From NCBI GenBank assembly GCA_020053105.1, contig JAGVNU010000123.1, positions 1 to 34,759 of the forward strand: DNA of 34,759 bases. Direction: 5' to 3'. The notes under the pieces were generated by a model that worked only from the letters and a program-made list of their open reading frames with translations, was not told the origin of the DNA and did not search any database. The DNA is from Thermodesulfovibrionia bacterium. GTDB lineage: Bacteria > Nitrospirota > Thermodesulfovibrionia > UBA6902. Below, in pieces: positions 1 to 8,518 of the stretch; the stretch's first letter is position 1, and the number at the start of each line of letters is the position of its first letter. The translations under genes and the position numbers were made by a program.

Positions 1-324
1 AGTGAGGATGCTGACATGTTAGGGGACATGGCTGAAGTTAAAAGGTAGGCTTTTAAACTCAGTATCAGCATCCTCAGTAATAAGTATATCAAACTAATTA
101 TAGAATTCATAATGATATTTTATTATGTTGGAAATCACATTCTCCTGGCTCCGGAACAATGGCTTCCATTATCTGCAATCTTCAGTATTTTCTAAAGTAA
201 AAAACTGGGGCAGAGGATGGCCTGCTTCCGTTATAATATTCGGAAGCATATGCCCGATTGCAGTTTTTGGAGTCACGTTAGCGGGAACTGGCAAGTGGGC
301 GGAAACAAAGTAAAGGGAGAACCG
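1..324. other. Leader region before the PilZ gene, with a possible end of an upstream gene
   Basis: There is no convincing complete gene here. In frame 1 the window edge is open for 15 codons and closes with TAG at 46-48, so these bases could be the last codons of a gene lying mostly outside the window; 15 residues are too few to recognise. The rest is AT-rich up to about 170. A purine-rich ribosome binding site (AGGGAGA, 314-320) precedes the ATG at 325. I see no good -35/-10 pair. A 12-base inverted repeat is listed separately. Confidence 0.4.
3..76. repeat. Perfect 12-base inverted repeat with a 50-base spacer
   Basis: TGAGGATGCTGA at 3-14 is exactly repeated as its reverse complement at 65-76. 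The arms flank the possible stop codon at 46-48. No T-run follows the second arm, so it does not look like a standard intrinsic terminator. It could be a long-range hairpin in the 3' end of the upstream transcript, a protein-binding site or the ends of a short degenerate element. The pairing is seen directly; its function is unknown. Confidence 0.45.
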
Positions 325-1080
325 ATGGTAGAAAGCAAGAGAAGTTTTATGAGATTTGATCTGATGCGTGAAGTAAAATTCAGACCCACGTACGGGGCCA
401 AAGAGTATTCCCCTGGAACAGCGTATAATCTGTCCTGTGGAGGCCTTGGGCTTGCTGCCCATGATTTCAGATTTATTATTTATGAAAACCTGGAAATTAT
501 CGTCGATGCCTCCAATAACGCCACTGCCTCTCTTTCCGGTGATATTTTATGGAAAAGACAGGACGGGAAAAGATGTCTGGCCGGAATTAAATTCAGAATG
601 AAAGATAAAATCATGCAGGAAGCCGAAGTAGGAAAGATTTTTTCCTCGTCAAATATCCCGGCGAACCATATGTACAACAATGATTTCGAATATATAATTC
701 AGCAGAAAACAGAAAAAATATCCGGACCGGGAATATACGGTCCAGGCAGGCGGCCTCCGAAACTGCCTAACAAACTGGGGTTTATCAAGCAATATAATGA
801 AAACGGCAGCAAATGCAAAGTCACTTTCAGGCTCCTTAGAGAGGCGGCAAAAAATCCGCAGAATGTCGCGATAGTTGGTGATTTCAATGGCTGGGATGCT
901 TCTCAATCTCCCATGACACGGCTGGCAAATGGCGACTTTGTCATAACCATGGAATTAAATAGTGGAAAGGAGTTCAAGTTCAGATATCTTATCGACGGCC
1001 GACGATGGGAGATAGACTGGCATGCTGACAAGTTTGTCCGCAATGAAAAGGGCACTAAGGACTCAGTAGTAAAAGTATAA
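325..1080 (+). CDS. PilZ domain protein fused to a glycogen-binding (AMPK/CBM48-like) domain
   Basis: The protein has 251 residues. The first ~105 form a PilZ domain, the usual cyclic di-GMP receptor. Both binding elements are visible: an RxxxR motif at R6-R10 and NxSxxG at N35, S37, G40. A low-complexity linker rich in G, P and K follows (about 130-150). Residues ~164-251 resemble the glycogen-recognition domain of AMPK-beta and CBM48 proteins, with the VAIVGDFNGWD signature (181-191), W190, W228 and the YLIDG strand. I start at ATG 325 because AGGGAGA lies just upstream and the PilZ motif begins at once; an open frame back to 217 exists without a comparable ribosome binding site. No signal peptide or membrane segment is seen, so it is probably cytosolic. 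It converges on a CheV gene. The link to glycogen metabolism or to binding another polysaccharide is inference. Confidence 0.82.
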   Translation: MVESKRSFMRFDLMREVKFRPTYGAKEYSPGTAYNLSCGGLGLAAHDFRFIIYENLEIIVDASNNATASLSGDILWKRQDGKRCLAGIKFRMKDKIMQEAEVGKIFSSSNIPANHMYNNDFEYIIQQKTEKISGPGIYGPGRRPPKLPNKLGFIKQYNENGSKCKVTFRLLREAAKNPQNVAIVGDFNGWDASQSPMTRLANGDFVITMELNSGKEFKFRYLIDGRRWEIDWHADKFVRNEKGTKDSVVKV

Positions 1081-1142
1081 AAAAATCTCCTATATAAAGA
1101 ATCAGGGACCTCTGGAAGTATGCTACCTGCTTTAAAAGGGTT

Positions 1143-2093
1143 TCAGTTTTGGGCAAGTCGTGAAGCAATGCCGTCTACAAATTCAACAAGATTTCCCAAC
1201 TCCGGTTTGCTGATTTCAGCATCAGCCCCGACGGATTTACACTTCAATGACATTTCCTTGTTTATCAGGGAAGAAAATACAATGCACGGAATATGTTTTA
1301 ATTTGTCATGGCTCTTGATATTCTTGATCAGGTGAAGTCCGTCCATCTGGGGCATTTCAATGTCGGTTATTATAATATTGATATGATCATTTATTGTCCT
1401 GAAGTTACTGGCATTCACTATTGAGGTTAAATGGTCCCATGCCTTCTGTCCGTCTGACGCCGTGCATACCTGATAACCGGCCTCTTTTAGCTTATTGACA
1501 ATAATTTTCATTATATAATTTGAGTCTTCAGCAATTAGAATTGTCTTTGACGACCTGTCAGGGCCGCGATTTACTTTATTGAGATCAATATCCGTATCAG
1601 CGCGCATTCCGGAATCCGGGTTTATATCCGCGGTTATTTTCTCAAAATCAAGAAGCAGTATCATTCTGTCATCAAACTTGACTATTGCCACCACGCACCC
1701 TTCTGCAGTCGAGAGCAAGCCGTTTGGAGATTCAATCTGGCTCCATGACAAGCGGTGGATCCTCGCAACCGAATTTACACAGAACCCGACCATGGACTTG
1801 TTGAATTCGCTGATAATGATGTAGGAAGACTCCCTGTCAGTTGTCCCTGATGTTCCAAGGTGTTTTTGAAGGTTAATAATGGGAATGACCCTTCCTCGTA
1901 TATTGGCAATGCCTTCAAATGACGGGTGGGCATCCGGGATATGAATTACTTTGTCGGGATACCTTATAATTTCGCGCACCTTTGCGACATTTATTCCGTA
2001 AAGATTGCCATCAATAGTAAATTCAACAATTTCCAGTTCATTTGTTCCTGATTCAAGAAGAATATCGGTCTTGCCTGCATGGTTTATGCCCAT
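1143..2093 (-). CDS. cheV: CheV-type chemotaxis coupling protein (CheW domain plus receiver)
   Basis: The 316-residue protein has an N-terminal CheW-like domain (about 18-155) and a C-terminal response-regulator receiver domain (about 184-310). The receiver has the acidic pocket E189/D190, the phospho-acceptor D244 in TDIEMPQMDG, and K296 in the SKPEL motif typical of CheV. CheV proteins couple chemoreceptors to the CheA kinase and adjust sensitivity when phosphorylated. I chose ATG 2093, seven bases after an AAAGGA site on the reverse strand; a GTG directly before it (2096) is less well spaced. No cheA, receptor or flagellar gene lies nearby, so the receptor served cannot be told. It is convergent with the PilZ gene and separated from the helicase gene by about 180 bases with no clear terminator. 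Confidence 0.88.
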   Translation of the reverse strand: MGINHAGKTDILLESGTNELEIVEFTIDGNLYGINVAKVREIIRYPDKVIHIPDAHPSFEGIANIRGRVIPIINLQKHLGTSGTTDRESSYIIISEFNKSMVGFCVNSVARIHRLSWSQIESPNGLLSTAEGCVVAIVKFDDRMILLLDFEKITADINPDSGMRADTDIDLNKVNRGPDRSSKTILIAEDSNYIMKIIVNKLKEAGYQVCTASDGQKAWDHLTSIVNASNFRTINDHINIIITDIEMPQMDGLHLIKNIKSHDKLKHIPCIVFSSLINKEMSLKCKSVGADAEISKPELGNLVEFVDGIASRLAQN

Positions 2094-2275
2094 CACTTGA
2101 TCCTTTCAGAGTAAACTCTCTTGAACTAAAAATACATGACACGGCCTGATGAATCAGCATCTTGCCTATATATAAGGGCCTGTCATGAGATCTACTGCAC
2201 TTAAGAATTATTACGGATATTCCCTCGGAAAGCTTTAGGGAGGTAGCTACACAGATAAGACACTTCTATCGTTTT

Positions 2276-4294
2276 TTATTCTGCGAGTTTTGCCATCAGA
2301 TTATCATATAATTTTTTCACGTAGGCCCTGTCTTTTTCAGGATCGGATTCCTCGTGCCTGTCCAGCATCTTTGTTACATCGGCAGGGATTTCCCCTATAT
2401 ACCTGGAAGGAACCGATGGCGTTTCCTTCCCATACTTCAATCTGTGGTCTGTGTATGTAATATACAACTCGTTCATTGCCCTTGTTATTCCAACGTAAAA
2501 AAGCCGCCTTTCCTCCTCGATCCCGTCATCGCTGTCAGCTGATTTTTTGTGTGGAAGCAATTCCTCTTCCGTGCCTGCGATAAAAACCACCGGGAATTCC
2601 AGGCCCTTTGATGAGTGGAAGGATATCAGGGTCACGCCCTGATCGCCTTTCTCTTCTTTTTCTTCAATCAGGTCTGTAAGGGCCATTGTTTCAAGGAAGC
2701 CCTGAATGGAAGGGGAAAGCTCCTTTGATTCATAGTGGGCTATAGAATCGGCAAATCCATCGAGGTTTTCTATCTTTCTGTATGCAGCTTCAGGTGTTTT
2801 ATAGAGATGGGTGATATAATCCCTGTAATCGATCTCATCAATGAGGGCTTTGAGCGTCTTATCCATCTCCCTGCCATTATTGAACATGTCCCGGTAGCGG
2901 CTGATAAGTTCAAAAAGGGCAACAGCCGAAGCAGCAGCCTTTTGGCCGAGGCCCGCAACATCAGCCGCTCTCCCGAAGGCGTCGAGAAGGTTCAGTGAAT
3001 TGGACTGCGCATAACCCGAAAGCACTGCAAGGGCTGAAGGCCCTATCCCTCTTTTGGGCGCATTGACCGCTCTCAGGAGGCTCAGGTTATCAGAGGGATT
3101 AGATATGATTTTCAGATAGGCCGCAAGGTCCTTGATTTCTTTGCGTTCGAAATAACTCGTCCCTCCCACCACCGAATAGGGAATCCGCTGTCTTCTCAGG
3201 GCCTCTTCAAAGGGCCTTGAAAATGTATTCGCTCTGTAAATAACCGCAATGTCCTTATAAGAGAGATCCCTCTCCAGTTTTATCGCAGAGATCCTGTCAG
3301 CGACCCAGTCTGCTTCGTCTTCAGTGTCGGTGGCCTTGAAGATATTGACCTTTGGGCCTGCGCCTCTTTCTGTCCACAGGGACTTCTCCATTCTCTTTCG
3401 GTTGTTCCTTATAACCCCGTTTGCCGCTTTAAGAATATGGTCGAAGGACCGGTAGTTCTGTTCCAGCCTCACCGTTACAGTGCCCGGAAAGTCCTTCTCG
3501 AAATTGAGTATGTTTCCTATATCAGCGCCTCTCCAGCCGTATATGGACTGATCATCGTCGCCGACAACGCAGAGGTTCCTTCTCTCGCCAGCAAGTAGTT
3601 TTATGAAATCGTACTGCACGCGGTTTGTGTCCTGATACTCATCGACCATTATATACCTGTACTGTTCCCTGTACTTATCGAGGACATCTGGATGCTCTCT
3701 GAAAAGCTTCAGTGTAAGCAGGAGGAGGTCATCGAAGTCAAGGACGTTCATTGACTTCATCGCCTCGTGATACCGGGGATAAATCAGCGCAGAGGCCTCT
3801 TCTACAGGGTCAGCGCCTTCAGCGGCATCCAGCGGGGCGAAATCGTTTTTTGTCCTGCTGATCCTTTCAAGGATGGATTCCGCCTTGAAACTCCTGTCAT
3901 AGAATTTAATATCCGACATTATGTTTCTAAGTACCGAAACCTGCTCCGACGTGTCATAGATGGTAAAGTCCTTCCTGTAACCGAGTGGCTCAATCTCACG
4001 CCTCAGGATCCTTAGACAGAGGGAATGAAAGGTGGATATAACGGGCCTTCCCTTTCCTCCCTTCACCATCGACCTTACTCTTTCCTGCATCTCCCTGGCA
4101 GCTTTGTTGGTAAAGGTGACGGCAAGGACAGAGCCGGCGCTCACACCAGAGTGTATCAGATATGCCGTTCTCGTGGTTATCACCCTCGTCTTTCCCGATC
4201 CGGCCCCGGCCAGGATGAGAAGCGGGCCATCGGTATGCATGACCGCCTCCTTTTGTCTTGGATTTAGACGCGCTAATTTTCTGTATATATCCAT
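2276..4294 (-). CDS. rep: Superfamily 1 DNA helicase, Rep/UvrD/PcrA family
   Basis: This is a full-length 672-residue SF1A 3'-5' DNA helicase. Motifs in order: Q motif near LNPRQKEAV; Walker A AGAGSGKT (29-36); FTNKAAREM (61-69, motif Ia); VDEYQDTN (217-224, motif II); VVGDDDQSIYGWRGAD (243-258, motif III); LEQNYRS (277-283, motif IV); SFHSSKGLEFPVVF (558-571, motif V) and EEERRLFYVGITRA (593-606, motif VI). The length, the SSKGLEFP form of motif V and the C-terminal tail ending in a short basic helix fit Rep better than UvrD or PcrA, which are longer and carry a Tudor-like C-terminus. Rep removes protein roadblocks ahead of the replisome and helps restart forks. Calling it Rep rather than a general UvrD-like helicase is my inference. 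Confidence 0.9.
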   Translation of the reverse strand: MDIYRKLARLNPRQKEAVMHTDGPLLILAGAGSGKTRVITTRTAYLIHSGVSAGSVLAVTFTNKAAREMQERVRSMVKGGKGRPVISTFHSLCLRILRREIEPLGYRKDFTIYDTSEQVSVLRNIMSDIKFYDRSFKAESILERISRTKNDFAPLDAAEGADPVEEASALIYPRYHEAMKSMNVLDFDDLLLLTLKLFREHPDVLDKYREQYRYIMVDEYQDTNRVQYDFIKLLAGERRNLCVVGDDDQSIYGWRGADIGNILNFEKDFPGTVTVRLEQNYRSFDHILKAANGVIRNNRKRMEKSLWTERGAGPKVNIFKATDTEDEADWVADRISAIKLERDLSYKDIAVIYRANTFSRPFEEALRRQRIPYSVVGGTSYFERKEIKDLAAYLKIISNPSDNLSLLRAVNAPKRGIGPSALAVLSGYAQSNSLNLLDAFGRAADVAGLGQKAAASAVALFELISRYRDMFNNGREMDKTLKALIDEIDYRDYITHLYKTPEAAYRKIENLDGFADSIAHYESKELSPSIQGFLETMALTDLIEEKEEKGDQGVTLISFHSSKGLEFPVVFIAGTEEELLPHKKSADSDDGIEEERRLFYVGITRAMNELYITYTDHRLKYGKETPSVPSRYIGEIPADVTKMLDRHEESDPEKDRAYVKKLYDNLMAKLAE

Positions 4295-4520
4295 TGATAT
4301 CTATATTTCCTTTGCACTCTGGAGTAATATTTTTCTATGATTGGCAGGAGTGCCGGAGAAAAACATTAAGGCAATCTATATTAAAGATTCAGGAGCAATA
4401 AGGCAAGAAATGGGCGCGGCCCTGTGGCTCTGGTGCACTATATGGTATACTTCAAAGCTGTATTACGGAATGAATGGCTGTCCGCCTCTGCCGACAACAA
4501 AAGAAAGGATTTAAAATACG

Positions 4521-6206
4521 ATGAGCAACGAACCGAACAAGATCATTTACTCCATGATCGGGGTAAGCAAATATTATGATAAAAAGCCGGTACTGAAAAA
4601 TATTTATCTCTCTTATTTCTACGGGGCCAAGATCGGGGTGATCGGGCTCAACGGGTCCGGTAAAAGCTCCCTCCTGCGTATCCTCGCGGGAAGGGACAAA
4701 GAATTTAACGGGGAGACGGTCCTCTCTCCAGGGCATACGGTAGGCTTCCTTGAGCAGGAACCGGAACTGGATAAGAACAAGACCGTGAGAGAGATTGTTG
4801 AGGAAGGGGTTATAGAGATAGTTGATGCCCTTAATGAATACAACAGGATCAATGAAAAATTTGCCGAACCCATGTCTGATGACGAAATGAACAAGCTTAT
4901 TGAGCGTCAGGGGGTAGTTCAGGAGAAACTTGACGCGCTGGATGCCTGGGACCTGGATTCACGGCTGGAGATGGCCATGGACGCCCTGCGCTGTCCCCAG
5001 GGAGACACGCCGGTAAAGGTCCTTTCCGGAGGTGAAAAACGTCGTGTGGCCCTCTGCAGGCTTCTCCTGCAGAAGCCTGACATCCTTCTCCTGGATGAGC
5101 CAACCAACCACCTCGATGCAGAGACCGTGGCCTGGCTTGAGCACCATCTGAAAAGCTATCCCGGCACCATCATTGCTGTGACCCATGACCGCTATTTTCT
5201 CGATAATGTCGCAGGCTGGATACTTGAACTCGATCGGGGACAGGGGATTCCGTGGAAAGGGAATTACTCCTCATGGCTGGAACAGAAGAAAAACCGTCTG
5301 CAGCAGGAGGAGAAGGCCGAGAGTGAAAGGCAGAAGACCCTGCAGCGGGAACTCGAATGGATCAGTATGTCTCCAAAGGGACGGCATGCGAAGTCCAAGG
5401 CGCGCATCAGTTCCTATGAGGCGCTCCTCAGTCAGGATATTGAAAAACAGTCTAAAGAACTGGAGCTCTTTGTCCCCCCTGGACCACGTCTGGGTAATAT
5501 TGTTATTGAGGCAGACAGCGTGAAAAAGTCATACGGCGACAATATACTTATGGATGGGATGACCTTCTCCCTTCCGCCTGGCGGGATAGTCGGGATCATC
5601 GGGCCGAACGGGGCCGGGAAGACCACGCTATTCCGAATGATCACCGGGCAGGAAAAAGCTGATGCCGGCACATTCAGGATAGGGGAAACGGTAAAGCTGT
5701 CATATGTTGACCAGAGCCGTGATGATCTTGATCCGAACAAGACCATCTGGGAGATCATCTCTGATGGTCTGGACGTCATTCAGCTTGGCAAGAAGCAGGT
5801 GAACTCCCGCGCCTATGTGTCGCGCTTTAATCTCTCAGGGAGCGACCAGCAGAAAAAGGTCTCCATGCTTTCCGGGGGAGAAAGAAACCGCGTCCACCTG
5901 GCACGTATGCTCAAGGAAGGGGCCAATGTGCTTCTGCTTGACGAACCTACAAATGACCTGGATGTTAACACAATGCGAGCTTTGGAGGAAGCGCTGGAAA
6001 ATTTTGCTGGCTGTGCCGTGGTCATCAGCCACGACCGCTGGTTCCTTGACCGTATTGCTACCCATATACTCGCATTTGAAGGAGACAGCCAGGTTATCTG
6101 GTTCGACGGGAACTATTCTGAATATGAAGAGGACAGGAAGAAACGCCTCGGCGCGGCAGCAGACCAGCCGCACCGCATCAAGTACAGGCATTTGACGAGG
6201 GGGTAA
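4521..6206 (+). CDS. ettA: ABC-F ATPase EttA, energy-dependent translational throttle
   Basis: The protein has 561 residues with two tandem ABC ATPase domains and no membrane segments, as in ABC-F proteins that bind the ribosomal E site. Domain 1 has Walker A GLNGSGKS (42-49), an LSGGE signature (168-172) and LLLDEPTNHLD (189-199). Domain 2 has GPNGAGKT (361-368), a second LSGGE and LLLDEPTNDLD. The inter-domain linker (about 243-325) is charged and helical, starts with NYSSWLEQK and ends with LFVPPGPRLGN, which is the EttA type. EttA gates entry into elongation according to ATP/ADP level. An insertion at about 90-145 corresponds to the arm that contacts L1 and tRNA. AGGA lies 11 bases before the ATG, a rather long spacing. 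Confidence 0.95.
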   Translation: MSNEPNKIIYSMIGVSKYYDKKPVLKNIYLSYFYGAKIGVIGLNGSGKSSLLRILAGRDKEFNGETVLSPGHTVGFLEQEPELDKNKTVREIVEEGVIEIVDALNEYNRINEKFAEPMSDDEMNKLIERQGVVQEKLDALDAWDLDSRLEMAMDALRCPQGDTPVKVLSGGEKRRVALCRLLLQKPDILLLDEPTNHLDAETVAWLEHHLKSYPGTIIAVTHDRYFLDNVAGWILELDRGQGIPWKGNYSSWLEQKKNRLQQEEKAESERQKTLQRELEWISMSPKGRHAKSKARISSYEALLSQDIEKQSKELELFVPPGPRLGNIVIEADSVKKSYGDNILMDGMTFSLPPGGIVGIIGPNGAGKTTLFRMITGQEKADAGTFRIGETVKLSYVDQSRDDLDPNKTIWEIISDGLDVIQLGKKQVNSRAYVSRFNLSGSDQQKKVSMLSGGERNRVHLARMLKEGANVLLLDEPTNDLDVNTMRALEEALENFAGCAVVISHDRWFLDRIATHILAFEGDSQVIWFDGNYSEYEEDRKKRLGAAADQPHRIKYRHLTRG

Positions 6207-6230
6207 AGGCAAGCCCTATTCAGGATACGT

Positions 6231-6545
6231 TCAGCGGACAAAAGAGCAGCAGTAATCAGTGAGGGTCCTGATATTGAGCGAGAACTTCGCGTTGGCCGGC
6301 ACCTCGAAAGACTCCCCGCCCTTTATCTTTTTCCAGCCGCTCTCGCCCGGCAGGAGCACATCGAGGTCGCCTGAAAGGATTTCCATTATCTCTTTATCTG
6401 CGGTGTTGAATTCATATTCACCGGGGAGCATCACCCCCAGGGTCTTCTTCGATCCATTGCTGAAAAGCACGGTCCTGCTCGTTACATTCCCGTTGAAATA
6501 GACATTCGCTTTTTTTATAATCGTTACATTCGTAAATTCAGACAT
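6231..6545 (-). CDS. ppnP: Pyrimidine/purine nucleoside phosphorylase PpnP (former DUF1255)
   Basis: This 104-residue single cupin-like domain matches the small PpnP/YaiE family in length and pattern: an N-terminal [11 protein letters not shown] strand, [11 protein letters not shown], a central [15 protein letters not shown] and a late [15 protein letters not shown]. PpnP phosphorolyses several nucleosides to a base and ribose-1-phosphate, and works in the cytosol in nucleoside salvage. GAGG eight bases upstream supports the ATG at 6545. It lies 24 bases from the convergent end of ettA and about 100 bases downstream of the unrecognised 209-residue gene on the same strand, so the two could share a transcript. 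Confidence 0.88.
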   Translation of the reverse strand: MSEFTNVTIIKKANVYFNGNVTSRTVLFSNGSKKTLGVMLPGEYEFNTADKEIMEILSGDLDVLLPGESGWKKIKGGESFEVPANAKFSLNIRTLTDYCCSFVR

Positions 6546-6642
6546 TTCAATACCTCACATATATTTGATTGGATGCGGTAAATGTACCAGAGACGGCACA
6601 GGTTACGCAAGCGGAAGACCGGCGCGTAAATCCAATGCCTTC

Positions 6643-7272
6643 TTAGTCGATTCTCCAGAATTCTTTCTCGCTCTTGCTGTCGCGTATAAACTGGAGGAGG
6701 TCATCGTAAGCAGGTGGAGTAACAAGGAAAATCTCCATATCATCTGGCAGCACTAGAAATTTACGGTCCTCATCACGCATGATGAGCAGAGCTGCCTCAG
6801 CGTCCTTAATGTTTTCCTGAAGGACCGATTTGATGTGTTCAAACCTTTCATTGATGGTTTCATCTAAAAACTTATGGATTGCTTCATGCACCCGCTGGGT
6901 CCGTACAAGCGCGAGGCAGTTGTACCAGTCGATATATATTCCGAATATCTCTTTGCTCTCCAGCGGGAGGAGAACTGCCCCGGCATCGATCTTTTTATTG
7001 ACAATCTGCTCAAGCCGAATATTCATGGCGCTTAGCACCTTCATCGCCTCTTCACCGGCCATGTATATGCTTTCACAGAAGATCTTTGATATCTTGCCTG
7101 CAACTTCCAGTTTGGCCAGATGCTCTTCCACTTCATTCCAGTACCGGGAGAAAATACTCTTGTATTTGTCGGTGGCATTCTGGGGCAGATAGAGATTTCT
7201 TACGAAATATATCTTTTTTTTGTCCTTGTAGTATGCAGCCTCGGGTTTCCCGATCTTACCAATTTCGGTCAT
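6643..7272 (-). CDS. Conserved-looking protein of unknown function, 209 residues
   Basis: I do not recognise this protein. It is soluble (no signal peptide, no membrane helix) and mixed alpha/beta. The N-terminus has KKKIYFVRNLYLP; the middle has IFCESIYMAGEEAM and LLPLESKEIFGIYIDWYNCL; the C-terminal third has AALLIMRDEDRKFLVLPDDM followed by VTPPAYDDLLQFIRD. Alternating hydrophobic strands and long amphipathic helices suggest a compact globular protein and not a spurious frame. AGGAG eight bases before the ATG and an extended -10 promoter upstream (7321-7329) support expression. It is transcribed away from the D,D-carboxypeptidase gene and precedes ppnP. No catalytic motif or metal-binding cysteine set is obvious. 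Confidence 0.75.
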   Translation of the reverse strand: MTEIGKIGKPEAAYYKDKKKIYFVRNLYLPQNATDKYKSIFSRYWNEVEEHLAKLEVAGKISKIFCESIYMAGEEAMKVLSAMNIRLEQIVNKKIDAGAVLLPLESKEIFGIYIDWYNCLALVRTQRVHEAIHKFLDETINERFEHIKSVLQENIKDAEAALLIMRDEDRKFLVLPDDMEIFLVTPPAYDDLLQFIRDSKSEKEFWRID

Positions 7273-7320
7273 AATGTATCTCCTGTATGATGAATTGAAT
7301 GCTCCTGATAAATGTGGTCT

Positions 7321-7329
7321 ATTATAACA
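7321..7329 (-). promoter_or_regulatory. Extended -10 promoter for the 209-residue gene
   Basis: On the reverse strand a perfect TATAAT (7326-7321) is preceded by TG one base away (7329-7328), giving the extended -10 pattern TGnTATAAT. The -35 region is poor, as is usual for extended -10 promoters. Initiation would fall near 7314, leaving a leader of about 42 bases that contains the AGGAG ribosome site. Confidence 0.6.
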
Positions 7330-7364
7330 ATTTCAGATAAATCATCTGAGCCGGGCAATATTTC

Positions 7365-7394
7365 TTGACAAACAAAAAACACCTTTTCTATACT
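7365..7394 (+). promoter_or_regulatory. Sigma-70 type promoter of the D,D-carboxypeptidase gene
   Basis: A perfect -35 TTGACA (7365-7370) and -10 TATACT (7389-7394) are separated by 18 bases. Transcription would begin near 7401 and give a leader of about 30 bases before the ATG at 7431. The TTG of this -35 is in frame with the gene and could be mistaken for an upstream start codon. The promoter is back to back with the extended -10 promoter on the other strand. Confidence 0.75.
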
Positions 7395-7430
7395 TCACTT
7401 AGTTTGTATAATAGTGAAAAGGTAATGTTT

Positions 7431-8426
7431 ATGAAAAAGAATTTGGTCTCTTTTTTAATTTCTGTCATAATTATTTCAATTGTCTTCACGATATCTCCCG
7501 CATACGCTGCAAAAAAAAATAAACACCGGCTGCATAAAAAACATCAGGTCGCACATACCGCATCGGTCCGGAAGCCTAAGGCCTCCAGGCAGCGCCTTCA
7601 GACATTGGCAAGGAATCCATATTTAGGCGCAATTGTTATTGATGCTGACACAAATAAAGTGCTTTTTGAGGACAATGCCGATGCCAAGGGATACCCGGCT
7701 AGCGTAGTCAAACTGATGAACTTTCTTATTATTCTTGAAGCACTCGAAGCAAAGGAAATTACACTTCAGGACAAAATCACCGTAACAGCAGAAATAGCTG
7801 CAATCGGCGGCTCAGAGGTATATTTGAAAGAAAAAGAAGTCTACACGGTAGATGATCTGCTTTATGCCCTTATGGTCCAGTCGGCGAATGATGCGGCAAC
7901 GGCGCTTGCTCTTCATTATAAAGGCACTAAGGAAGAATTCGTCAGGCTCATGAACAAAAGGGCGCTGGAACTAGGCATGAAGGACACTACTTTTCGCACA
8001 GTGAATGGCTTTCCCCCAGGGAAAGGGCTGACACCTGATATTTCTACGCCGCGGGATATAACGAAGCTTAGCCGGGAAGTGCTTAAGCACCGAAATGCCT
8101 TGCAATACACGTCGGCCAAACAACGTCTTTTCCGTACGGGCGCCAAGCCGTTTGTTATTCGAAACCACAATCATCTGGTAAGAAATTTTGAGGGTTGTGA
8201 CGGACTTAAAACAGGGTACTTCAGGGCCGCCGGATTTTCCATTGCCGCAACGGCAACGAAAAACGGGAATAGGGCTATAGCAGTTATTTTTGGATCTGTT
8301 GACAGAAGGGTGCGTGATGCAAACGCCCGAAAGCTCCTCTCGCAAAGTCTTCTGAAGATGGATGCAAATTTGTCTCCGTCTCATGCATCAGTTGCTCAGG
8401 AAGTTGCATCTTCTTTGAATGAATAG
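7431..8426 (+). CDS. Serine-type D-alanyl-D-alanine carboxypeptidase (peptidase S11)
   Basis: This 331-residue secreted penicillin-binding protein trims the terminal D-Ala of peptidoglycan stem peptides. The active-site triad of motifs is complete: SxxK as SVVK (91-94) in GYPASVVKLMN, SxN as SAN (151-153) and KTG (260-262) in DGLKTGYFRAAGFS. A signal peptide (MKKN, then a hydrophobic core to about 22, cleavage after AYA) is followed by a very basic stretch (about 28-55, rich in K, H and R). The protein ends soon after the catalytic domain, lacking the C-terminal domain and membrane-anchoring helix of PBP5-like enzymes. I chose ATG 7431, eight bases after AAAGG; the nearby ATG at 7425 is too close to that site. 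The basic stretch might hold the enzyme at the wall, which is inference. Confidence 0.9.
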   Translation: MKKNLVSFLISVIIISIVFTISPAYAAKKNKHRLHKKHQVAHTASVRKPKASRQRLQTLARNPYLGAIVIDADTNKVLFEDNADAKGYPASVVKLMNFLIILEALEAKEITLQDKITVTAEIAAIGGSEVYLKEKEVYTVDDLLYALMVQSANDAATALALHYKGTKEEFVRLMNKRALELGMKDTTFRTVNGFPPGKGLTPDISTPRDITKLSREVLKHRNALQYTSAKQRLFRTGAKPFVIRNHNHLVRNFEGCDGLKTGYFRAAGFSIAATATKNGNRAIAVIFGSVDRRVRDANARKLLSQSLLKMDANLSPSHASVAQEVASSLNE

Positions 8427-8518
8427 GTCTCTTGGTTTTATGAAGCTTCTTAACTGGAAAGTTTAAATAATATTTTTATGCCGGGATTACAATAAATTAA
8501 AAATGAATATGAATAGTC

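Noticed and set aside
125-313. 62-codon frame upstream of the PilZ gene with a hydrophobic stretch
   Set aside because: No ribosome binding site at its ATG, overlaps other open frames, and no recognisable family pattern. A real small membrane protein cannot be fully excluded.
7365-7430. Upstream TTG start for the D,D-carboxypeptidase
   Set aside because: The TTG is the first half of the -35 element TTGACA, and starting there would put residues before the signal peptide.
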